Assembly (NCBI GenBank): GCA_947632035.1
Contig: CANRNR010000003.1
Location: 1 to 64,000, forward strand
Direction: 5' to 3'
Source: an uncultured Clostridia bacterium
GTDB taxonomy: Bacteria > Bacillota > Clostridia > TANB77 > CAG-508
Length of the DNA: 64,000 bases
The number at the start of each line of letters is the position of its first letter. The stretch's first letter is position 1. The position numbers and the translations under genes were made by a program. The notes beneath the pieces are model-generated. The model was given only the letters and a program-made list of their open reading frames with translations, ran no database searches and was not told the origin of the DNA. Shown here piece after piece: positions 1 to 7,020 of the stretch.

Positions 1-23
1 TTTAAAAGTTCTTCTACTGTCAT
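1..23 (-). CDS. 5' end of an unidentified gene leaving the window
   Basis: Only the first codons are visible (MTVEELL). The ATG is preceded by a good ribosome binding site (AAAGGAAG). A consensus-like promoter and a leader of about 90 nt lie upstream on the same strand, so this is probably the first gene of a transcription unit. Too little is present to name a family. Confidence 0.6.
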
Positions 24-121
24 GCCTATCTTCCTTTCTTTAATTAAAGATTTTTAGCTTTGCCTGACCTTCAAAGCTAATTAGGATTGTTGTAATATAG
101 CGAACTTGCTAATGTGGCATT

Positions 122-150
122 ATTATATCATGTGTTTATGTTAATTTCAA
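122..150 (-). promoter_or_regulatory. sigma-A-type promoter of the partial first gene
   Basis: On the minus strand there is a TTGAAA -35 box, a 17-nt spacer and a perfect TATAAT -10 box. The predicted start is near 115, giving a leader of about 90 nt. The leader contains a hairpin with arms AGCTTTG and CAAAGCT and a second small stem (TAGC/GCTA). I do not recognise a riboswitch class. Confidence 0.65.
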
Positions 151-168
151 GAGCTTAATAGTATTTTT

Positions 169-201
169 AAAAGGAGCTATATTTCTATAGCCCCTTTTAA
201 T
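169..201. terminator. hairpin terminator, possibly bidirectional
   Basis: Arms AAAAGGAGCTATA and TATAGCCCCTTTT (one G-T pair) around a short loop, with A/T runs on both sides. It ends the candidate small RNA on the minus strand. Confidence 0.7.
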
Positions 202-301
202 TCTTTGTTATTTGGTTGGTGTGCCCCGTCCAACATTTCTTTTGACCTATTTCTAGGTGCGTAGAAGCACAATCTCTACTTCAAATAACTATTTTTATTG
301 T
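169..301 (-). ncRNA. candidate stand-alone structured small RNA (~130 nt)
   Basis: A perfectly spaced promoter upstream and a strong hairpin terminator downstream delimit about 130 nt that contain no ORF. The predicted RNA has an outer stem (GTTATTTG with CAAATAAC), a hairpin ACCTA-GAAA-TAGGT capped by a GNRA loop, and a hairpin GTTGG...CCAAC. The loop of the last hairpin carries GCACA, complementary to TGTGC earlier in the RNA, so a pseudoknot is possible. It is shorter than usual 6S RNA and does not match the SRP or tmRNA cores I know. Family unknown. Confidence 0.55.
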
Positions 302-307
302 ATTTTA

Positions 308-336
308 ATTATAGCATTTTTATTCATCTTTGTAAA
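308..336 (-). promoter_or_regulatory. promoter of the candidate small RNA
   Basis: TTTACA, a 17-nt spacer and TATAAT on the minus strand. The -35 box lies inside the 3' end of the barnase-like gene. The predicted start is near 301. Confidence 0.7.
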
Positions 337-694
337 TAATTTTATTGTTTTTTCTCAATTTATCTAGGTTTTTATCTCTTATTATCCATGCAGTCATTAC
401 AGAATTTTGTGGATGTATTTCGTCATTACTAGTATTAAGTTTTACTATAACATTTAAATTGTGTCTTTCCAAATTTCCTATAAAAAATAGTGTATCTACA
501 TTTTTAGCATCTATTAGTATCTCTTTAGGTTTTAATATAACTCTATCTATGTTTTTTATTATTATTTTATAATCTTTCTTATGATTTTGTAATATATGTA
601 GTTTTCTTTCCTCTGTTAATATAACATCTTGTGTAATTAGCTTTTCGCCATATTTTCCTATTTTATTTTTATCTATTTTACCTATATAATGCAA
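320..694 (-). CDS. barnase/EndoU/RelE-like (PBECR-type) nuclease domain protein
   Basis: A small protein of about 124 residues with the layout of the barnase-EndoU-ColicinE5/D-RelE-like nucleases: a central ERKLHILQNH segment, a middle beta region, then NLNVIVKL and a C-terminal SVMTAWIIRD stretch. Such domains are RNases of phage polyvalent proteins or polymorphic toxins. I see no immunity gene beside it. The track starts at a TTG at 721 with no ribosome binding site. The TTG at 694 has GAGGT seven bases upstream and is preferred. The family call is from motif memory, so moderate. Confidence 0.55.
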   Translation of the reverse strand: MHYIGKIDKNKIGKYGEKLITQDVILTEERKLHILQNHKKDYKIIIKNIDRVILKPKEILIDAKNVDTLFFIGNLERHNLNVIVKLNTSNDEIHPQNSVMTAWIIRDKNLDKLRKNNKIIYKDE

Positions 695-838
695 TATTTT
701 TACCTCACTAGTTTGTTGCAAATAATTGTTAAATTTTTACATTTATTATACTATATATTTTGTAATAATAAAAGTATTTTTTTTAAATATTTTTCTATTA
801 TGTTAAAATTTGTAATTAAAAGGATTCCTATTCTCTTT

Positions 839-1195
839 TCATTTCACCTCATCTATATTATCAATAAGCTCTTTACAATCTCTCCAATTTGACATCTTAA
901 TTACATCATAGTCTCCTGACAACTTTTCCATAATTTTTTTCGTTTCATCTGTTGAATTTAAATCTACAACTATTATGTCTTTAACACTCTCCTCTTTACC
1001 ATAAATAATTCTAAATAGGAGCGAACGCAAAAATCCCTCTATTCTTTTTTCTTGATTTTTTGCTGCTACAATCACATAAATTCCATCAGCTTTCAAATTT
1101 GTGTATGTATATGTATAAATTATCGTTTTTATAATTTCAAATAAACCATATAATGCTAATACCCATAAAATGCCATTTAATATATACTCTAACAT
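839..1195 (-). CDS. small membrane-anchored glycosyltransferase-like protein
   Basis: 118 residues. An N-terminal hydrophobic helix (about residues 5-28) is followed by a short GT-A-like segment: IYVIVAAKNQEKRIEGFLRSL, then IIVVDLNSTDETKKIMEKL, as in the first half of family 2 glycosyltransferases. It is far too short to be a full transferase and lacks the acceptor half. It could be a specialised small membrane protein of sporulating Clostridia. Ribosome binding site AGGAAAGG. No operon partner. Confidence 0.5.
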   Translation of the reverse strand: MLEYILNGILWVLALYGLFEIIKTIIYTYTYTNLKADGIYVIVAAKNQEKRIEGFLRSLLFRIIYGKEESVKDIIVVDLNSTDETKKIMEKLSGDYDVIKMSNWRDCKELIDNIDEVK

Positions 1196-1329
1196 TTGCT
1201 TTCATTTCCTTTCCTAATAGCATAAGCTATAAAGTAATTTTTAAATCAGAGTTTTATGCTATTTTTTTACTATAATATTTTATGCTTGTTATATTTTTTG
1301 GTTACTTTTTATGTGGGTCCTAGTTCAAT

Positions 1330-1358
1330 TTGACACTTCTACTCATATATTGTATACT
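1330..1358 (+). promoter_or_regulatory. promoter placing the start site at the rluA-family ATG
   Basis: TTGACA (1330-1335), a 17-nt spacer, then TATACT (1353-1358). The expected transcription start, 6-7 nt after the -10 box, falls on or one base before the ATG at 1365. No Shine-Dalgarno sequence precedes the ATG. The mRNA is predicted to be leaderless. Confidence 0.65.
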
Positions 1359-1364
1359 TAGCTC

Positions 1365-2234
1365 ATGAAAGAAATAATTGTAAGTTCAAAATATGATGGA
1401 AAGAAATTAAATAATTTTTTATTAGATACTTTTTCTGGTCTTTCTTTAAATGCCTTTTATAAGGCGCTTCGTAAGAAAGATATTCGTGTAAATGATGTAA
1501 GGGTTTCAGAGAATGTAACCTTAAATGCAAACGACCATGTTAAAGTATTTATTTCTGATGAGCAATTATTTGGAAAGACTAATAATGTGGAAATTATTTA
1601 CGAGGATGATAACATTGTTGTTGCAAATAAACCTACTGGAATAGAAGTTACAGGCGAAAATTCCTATACTGATTTATTGCAAAATTATTTAAATAAAAGC
1701 GTTTTTCCTTGTCATCGTTTAGATAGAAATACTTGTGGCTTGGTTTTATTTGCTAAAAATGAAGAAAGCTTAAATATATTACTTGATAAATTTAAAAATA
1801 GAGAAATTGAAAAGATTTATAGGGCTAGAGTTTATGGTATTCCAAAGGAAAAGGAAAAATTGTTAAATGCCTATCTTTTTAAGGATAAGAAAAAATCTAT
1901 TGTATATATTTCTGATGCTCCTAAAAAAGGATATGTTAAGATACAAACTTATTATAAAGTAATTGAAGTGAATAAAAAAGATAATACTAGTGTATTAGAA
2001 GTAAATCTTTTAACTGGCAAAACTCATCAAATTCGTGCTCACCTTGCTCATATTGGTTTTCCTATTATTGGTGATGGAAAATATGGTGATAATGAAATAA
2101 ATAAAAAGTTTGGTAAAAAAGTGCAAGAGCTTTGTAGCTTTTCTCTACAATTTAAGTTTTCTACTGATGCTGGGAATTTAGAGTATTTAAATGGAAAATT
2201 GATTAAAGACAATGGGACGGGGTTTTTGTCTTAA
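1365..2234 (+). CDS. RluA-family 23S rRNA pseudouridine synthase
   Basis: 289 residues. An N-terminal S4 RNA-binding domain (about residues 10-65) precedes the RluA catalytic domain, with the HRLDRNTCGLVLFAKN motif containing the catalytic aspartate and the later TGKTHQIRAHLAHIGFPIIGD motif. It isomerises uridines in rRNA (exact site not predictable here). The last eight codons and the stop codon are supplied by the left inverted repeat of a REP-like element, so the native C-terminus was probably replaced. The promoter suggests a leaderless transcript. Confidence 0.9.
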   Translation: MKEIIVSSKYDGKKLNNFLLDTFSGLSLNAFYKALRKKDIRVNDVRVSENVTLNANDHVKVFISDEQLFGKTNNVEIIYEDDNIVVANKPTGIEVTGENSYTDLLQNYLNKSVFPCHRLDRNTCGLVLFAKNEESLNILLDKFKNREIEKIYRARVYGIPKEKEKLLNAYLFKDKKKSIVYISDAPKKGYVKIQTYYKVIEVNKKDNTSVLEVNLLTGKTHQIRAHLAHIGFPIIGDGKYGDNEINKKFGKKVQELCSFSLQFKFSTDAGNLEYLNGKLIKDNGTGFLS

Positions 2235-2407
2235 GGAAATTTAAGCTTAAAAATTAAAAACTTAAAAATTTATGAGCCTAAAAATTTAATATGCTTTAAA
2301 AATTTAAAATCAAAAATTTTATAATCTTAAAATTTCAAAATTAAAAAACTTAAAACAAAATGTAAGGCTCGAAAAGCCTAAGACAAAAACCCCGTCCCAT
2401 TGTCTTA
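2206..2407. mobile_element. non-coding REP-pair element A (MITE-like)
   Basis: Two inverted copies of a roughly 28-31-bp repeat (AAGACAATGGGACGGGG... and its reverse complement) lie at 2206-2236 and 2380-2407, around about 140 bp of AT-rich non-coding DNA. The ends match those around the RAYT transposase at 9898-11207, and the inner flank GAAAAGCC before the right end is shared with that copy. The left end encodes the C-terminus of the RluA-type protein. The right end overlaps the ftsH stop codon. Confidence 0.75.
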
Positions 2408-4333
2408 TTTTATTAGTTCTTCAAATTCTTCTGCTGAGATAACCTCTTTTTCCATTAAAGCCATTGCTACTTTGTTTAGCTTGTCCATGTTATTTGCTAA
2501 AATGGTTTGTGCTTTTACATAAGCTGTGTCTATCATAATTTTTACTTCGGCACCAATTGCATCACCGAATTTTTCTCCTAATAGTTGTAATTCATATGGG
2601 TCTTTTTCTGTGTTAATTGAAATTGGTCCTAAGTTATCACTCATTCCGTATTTTGTAATCATGTCTTTTGCTATTTGTGTTGCAACTTCTATGTCGTTGC
2701 TTGCACCTGTTGAAATATCATTTAAAGCAACTTTTTCTGCTGCTCGTCCTCCTAATAAAGCTATTAATTTTTCTTCCATTTCTGTTTTTGAAATGTAGTA
2801 TTTATCTTCATTAGTTTTATACATTGTGTAGCCACCTGCTATTCCACGAGGAATTATTGATACTTCTTTTATATCTTTTTGTGATTCTAACTGGCTACTT
2901 ACTATGGCATGTCCTGCTTCGTGGAAAGCTGTTAGTCTTTTATCTTTTTCAGGTACTACTCTACTTTGTCTTTCTAGACCGACAGTTACTTTTTTGATTG
3001 CATTTTCTATGTCTTCATGTGTAATTGCATCGTGCTTTTCTATTGTAGCTATAATTGCAGCTTCGTTTAAAATGTTTGCAAGTTCTGCTCCTGTGAAGCC
3101 TGCTGTATCTCCTGCAATGTCTTTTAAATCTACATCTTTTTCTAGTTTTTTATCTTTTGCATGGATTTTTAATATTTCTTCTCTACCATGCATATCTGGA
3201 AGTGCTATTGTGATTTGTCTGTCAAATCTTCCAGGTCTTAATAATGCTTTGTCTAGCATTTCTGGTCTGTTTGTTGCTGCTAAAACTATAATTGTTTCTT
3301 CTGTATCAAATCCATCCATTTCTACTAATAATTGATTTAGTGTTTGATTGTTTTCTGTTTCTGCACCGCTTCCGCTTGCTCTTCTTGAGCCTATTGCATC
3401 AATTTCATCTATAAATACTATACAAGGAGAAATTTTCTTTGCTTTTTCAAATAATTTTCTTACCCTAGATGCTCCAAGTCCTGCAAACATTTCAATAAAT
3501 TCAGAACCACTCATTGATATAAATGGTACATTTGCTTCGCCTGCTATTGCTTTTGCAATTAAGGTTTTTCCTGTACCAGGCTGACCACATAACAAAACAC
3601 CTCTTGGAATTTTTGCACCCATTTCATAGAATTTTTTTGGTTCTTTTAAGAAGTTTACTATTTCAAGCATTTCCGTTTTTTCTTCATCTAGTCCTGCGAC
3701 ATCTCCAAAGTTTATTTTAGATTTCGTCGTTTCTGCATCATAAACTTTTCCTTTATCTCCTAAGCCTTGCATTTTAAATACTAATACAAATAGTACAACT
3801 AGCAATATAGTAGGAAGTAAAGAATATACATATTGCATTCCTGAAAGAATTGCATTTTGTTTCTTTTGGGTTAGTTTTATATTATTACCCTGTAATGATT
3901 TATCTTGAATTAACTCTACAAATGCTTGTGTACTTGGCACTATACAGGTTTTCTTTTCTTCTTCCTCTTTTAGTTTTACTTTGACAGATGTGCTTCCAAC
4001 TGTCATTTCTACTTCATCTACTGTTCCTTCGTCAATTTTCTTTATAAGCTCTGTATATGCAAGTGTGTTTTCTTTTTCTTTGTTATCCATGTTCATTAAC
4101 ACAACTACTAATCCAATAATTACAGCTAATAATACTGCTATTGCAATTACAACATATATGATTTTGTTATTGTTCTCTTGACCTTGCATATTATTTTTCT
4201 CACTATTTTTTTTATTTGATTTTGTATTATTTGTTTTAGTATTAATTGCTTTCTTTTCATTGTTGCCTGTTTTTCTATTTTCTTCCATAACTTTTAAATT
4301 CTCTCCTTGCCTTTTTATTGTTTTATAAAACAT
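2405..4333 (-). CDS. ftsH: ATP-dependent zinc metalloprotease FtsH
   Basis: 642 residues. A long Lys/Asn-rich cytoplasmic extension (1-56), a transmembrane helix (57-81), an extracytoplasmic domain, a second helix (about 168-187), the AAA+ domain with Walker A GQPGTGKT (250-257) and Walker B IVFIDEID, then the zinc site HEAGH (471-475) and the third ligand region near SNDIEVAT. It degrades misfolded membrane proteins. The pore loop reads MFAGLG rather than the usual FVG form. The start is ambiguous: the track ATG overlaps the upstream stop (TAATG, coupled translation), but the ATG at 4288 has AAGGAG 14 nt upstream. The stop codon lies in REP element A. Confidence 0.95.
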   Translation of the reverse strand: MFYKTIKRQGENLKVMEENRKTGNNEKKAINTKTNNTKSNKKNSEKNNMQGQENNNKIIYVVIAIAVLLAVIIGLVVVLMNMDNKEKENTLAYTELIKKIDEGTVDEVEMTVGSTSVKVKLKEEEEKKTCIVPSTQAFVELIQDKSLQGNNIKLTQKKQNAILSGMQYVYSLLPTILLVVLFVLVFKMQGLGDKGKVYDAETTKSKINFGDVAGLDEEKTEMLEIVNFLKEPKKFYEMGAKIPRGVLLCGQPGTGKTLIAKAIAGEANVPFISMSGSEFIEMFAGLGASRVRKLFEKAKKISPCIVFIDEIDAIGSRRASGSGAETENNQTLNQLLVEMDGFDTEETIIVLAATNRPEMLDKALLRPGRFDRQITIALPDMHGREEILKIHAKDKKLEKDVDLKDIAGDTAGFTGAELANILNEAAIIATIEKHDAITHEDIENAIKKVTVGLERQSRVVPEKDKRLTAFHEAGHAIVSSQLESQKDIKEVSIIPRGIAGGYTMYKTNEDKYYISKTEMEEKLIALLGGRAAEKVALNDISTGASNDIEVATQIAKDMITKYGMSDNLGPISINTEKDPYELQLLGEKFGDAIGAEVKIMIDTAYVKAQTILANNMDKLNKVAMALMEKEVISAEEFEELIK

Positions 4334-5406
4334 TAACTCATTTTAATATTTGCTTGTGGCTCTGGTCCACCTTCTCCTTGTGCTTTTCCTTTTTTCTTTT
4401 TTTCCTTTTGCTTTTCTTCTTGCCTTTTCTTTTCGTCTTTTTTACGAACTCTTTCTCTTTCTGCTTCTTCCTCTTCTTCTTGCTTTTTTCTTTCTAGCTC
4501 CTGTCTAACTTTTTCTTGTTCTTCTATTATTTTAGAAAGTTCCATTTGTTTTTTTATTATATCTGATCTAATTATGAATATAGCTGCAAATATATATACA
4601 GAAGAAATTGCAATATACATTATATTGAAATATTTTATTGTATATCCTGTCAAAAGATTAATTATTGTATATATTAAATTTAATATAATTGGAAGTGTTA
4701 AACTATATACTGCAATATTATACGCTGCTTTATATTTTAGTCTTAATCCTGCAAATATTCCAACTGAGTATGCTATTATAGAATATAAAATAGCATCAAG
4801 TAATATAGTTCCAAAATAGTTTATAAACATTACTAACCAAACAGCAACTAGTACAGTTACATACATTGCATATCTTTCTTGTGATGTAAGGAAGCCTATT
4901 AAGTCTTGCTTTTCTAACTTTACTATTCCTGCCTGTCCTAAAATTTCTTGAAATGGAACCTCTGTTGCAGATTCTAATAAACTAGTCTTTAAAAAGACTT
5001 GATTTTTTAAAATAGCAATTCCATTACTATAACTTTCTATTTCTTTTTTATAATCTTCTATTTTTTCTTGCGTTAACTCATCTGTATCTATAATTATTTT
5101 ATTATAATATGCATTTTCATTTTCTATTATAATAGGTGTGGTTTCTTTGCCCTTTATCAAAAGATTGCCATTTTCAAAAGATAAAGTTTCTATATTTTCT
5201 TCTATATAATTTGTAACATCTCTAACTGCTTTATAAAAAATATATGTTGTAGTAGCTGAAACCAAAAATGAGAAAATAAGAATAATAATTGCTAAATAAA
5301 TAATTGTTTTACTTAGTTTTTGCATAGCTAATTTTTCATATTCTTCTAATCCAATAATACTAGTTTTAAATCTTTTCCAAAATGACATCTTATTTTCTTC
5401 TTCCAT
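4333..5406 (-). CDS. DUF1189-family membrane protein
   Basis: 357 residues. The N-terminus (MSFWKRFKTSIIGLEEY) and several transmembrane segments (about residues 30-55, 180-205, 205-225, 228-255, 262-285) fit the DUF1189 family of Firmicutes membrane proteins, whose function is not established. The C-terminal 70 residues are a highly charged Lys/Glu helix, probably cytoplasmic. Its stop codon overlaps the ftsH start (TAATG), so the two are probably translationally coupled, which suggests a membrane-quality context. Confidence 0.75.
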   Translation of the reverse strand: MEEENKMSFWKRFKTSIIGLEEYEKLAMQKLSKTIIYLAIIILIFSFLVSATTTYIFYKAVRDVTNYIEENIETLSFENGNLLIKGKETTPIIIENENAYYNKIIIDTDELTQEKIEDYKKEIESYSNGIAILKNQVFLKTSLLESATEVPFQEILGQAGIVKLEKQDLIGFLTSQERYAMYVTVLVAVWLVMFINYFGTILLDAILYSIIAYSVGIFAGLRLKYKAAYNIAVYSLTLPIILNLIYTIINLLTGYTIKYFNIMYIAISSVYIFAAIFIIRSDIIKKQMELSKIIEEQEKVRQELERKKQEEEEEAERERVRKKDEKKRQEEKQKEKKKKGKAQGEGGPEPQANIKMS

Positions 5407-5537
5407 TTTTAGCTTGTTCCACCTCTCTTGCTTAATTATATATTTTTTCTTAACCTTATTATTTTATGATATAGTGCTTAATCTTTAATTTGTTCGTTCT
5501 ATATTTAGTTATATAATTTTTATATTGATTTTGCTAT

Positions 5538-6938
5538 CTACACTTTCTCTACTGTCATTCCTTCTTTTGTATCTTTTACAATATAGCCCTTTTCTTTTAA
5601 TTCGTCTCTTATTTCATCTGATAAAGCCCAATTTTTTTCTAGTCTTGCTTGTTTTCTTTTTTCAATAAGATTATTTATTTCTTCTGGTAAATCTATCTCT
5701 TTTGCCATTTCTAAATATTTTTTGCTATTTGCTAAGTCTAATCCTAAAACTTCGTCAAATTTTAGTAAAAGATTTGCAAATTGTTTTGATTGTTTTTCGT
5801 TTCTAATAATTTCCCATACAATTCCCATTGCTGATGGCATATTCAAGTCATCATTTATTGTTGCCAAAAATTTGTCTTCATATTCTTTTATTTTGCTTTC
5901 TTCTATTTCATCTGTTCCTTCTTGTTGTTTTACAAATCCTTCTCTCAAACGCATTAAGGCTTTTTGTGATGCTAATCCTGTTTCAAAAGTAAAATTCAAT
6001 TTTGCACGATAATGTGCTGTAAAGCAAAATAGTTTATATGCTAATGGTTCAATTCCTTTTGCTTGTAATTCATCCAATGTATATGTATTTCCTAAAGATT
6101 TTCCCATTTTTCCGCCATCTACTTGTAAAAATTCAACATGCATCCAAATTTTTGCAGGTATTTTTCCTGTTAAACCTTTGCTTTGTGCAATTTCATTTTC
6201 GTGATGTGTTGGAATATGGTCAATTCCACCTGTATGAATATCAAATTCATCTCCTAAATATTTTCTTCCCATTGCTGAACATTCTATGTGCCAGCCTGGA
6301 TAAGACAATCCCCATGGACTTTCCCATTTCATAATATGATTTTCAGGTGCTTTAATCCATAATGCAAAATCATATGGATTTCTTTTTTCTTCATCTACAT
6401 CCACTCTTGCACCTGCTATTTGCTCATCTAATTTTCTGTTTGATAATACAGGATATTTATCTAATTTTGAAATGTCAAAATATATTCCTCTGCTTGTTTC
6501 GTAAGCATATCCTTTTTCTACTAGACCTTTTACAAATTCAATCATTTCTTTTATATGATCTGTAGCTTTAGCTATAATTTCTGGTTTTTCTATTTTTAGT
6601 CTTTCCATATCTCTAAAAAATATATCAGAATAATATTTAGCAATTTCGTATGGGTCTTTATTTTCTTTTCTCGCTGCTTTTTCCATTTTGTCTTCGCCTT
6701 CATCTGCATCTGATTCTAAGTGTCCTACATCTGTAATATTCATTACATGTTTTAAATTATACCCATTATATTTTAAAACTCGTCTTAAAGAATCCATAAA
6801 TAGATAAGCTCTAAAGTTTCCTATGTGTGCATAACTATATACAGTTGGTCCACAAGAATATATGCGAACATTTTCTTCTGTTAATGGATGAAATTCTTGT
6901 TTTTCTCTTGTTAATGTGTTATATAACTGTATTTTCAT
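5538..6938 (-). CDS. cysS: cysteinyl-tRNA synthetase
   Basis: 466 residues, normal family length. It charges tRNA-Cys. Visible are the zinc and HIGH region (CGPTVYSYAHIGNFR), the WHIECSAMG and HTGGIDHIPTHHENE zinc and adenylate motifs, and the KMSKS loop as GKMGKS. Ribosome binding site AAAGGAG. No T-box fits in the 80-nt gap upstream. It may be read through from the penicillin-binding protein gene. Confidence 0.96.
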   Translation of the reverse strand: MKIQLYNTLTREKQEFHPLTEENVRIYSCGPTVYSYAHIGNFRAYLFMDSLRRVLKYNGYNLKHVMNITDVGHLESDADEGEDKMEKAARKENKDPYEIAKYYSDIFFRDMERLKIEKPEIIAKATDHIKEMIEFVKGLVEKGYAYETSRGIYFDISKLDKYPVLSNRKLDEQIAGARVDVDEEKRNPYDFALWIKAPENHIMKWESPWGLSYPGWHIECSAMGRKYLGDEFDIHTGGIDHIPTHHENEIAQSKGLTGKIPAKIWMHVEFLQVDGGKMGKSLGNTYTLDELQAKGIEPLAYKLFCFTAHYRAKLNFTFETGLASQKALMRLREGFVKQQEGTDEIEESKIKEYEDKFLATINDDLNMPSAMGIVWEIIRNEKQSKQFANLLLKFDEVLGLDLANSKKYLEMAKEIDLPEEINNLIEKRKQARLEKNWALSDEIRDELKEKGYIVKDTKEGMTVEKV

Positions 6939-6957
6939 AAGCTTTACTCCTTTTTTT

Positions 6958-6990
6958 CAAACAGAAAATGGTTTTAACACTTTCTGTTTG
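6958..6990. repeat. inverted repeat between the PBP gene and cysS
   Basis: Arms CAAACAGAAA and TTTCTGTTTG, 13-nt loop. No U-tract follows on the minus strand, so it is a poor intrinsic terminator. It may be an mRNA-processing or partial-termination hairpin. Confidence 0.5.
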
Positions 6991-7020
6991 AAAGAATAAT
7001 ATTTAAATTTATTTAGAACT

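Noticed and set aside
169-301. 6S RNA or SRP RNA
   Set aside because: About 130 nt, shorter than typical 6S RNA, and no SRP core motif; left as unknown.
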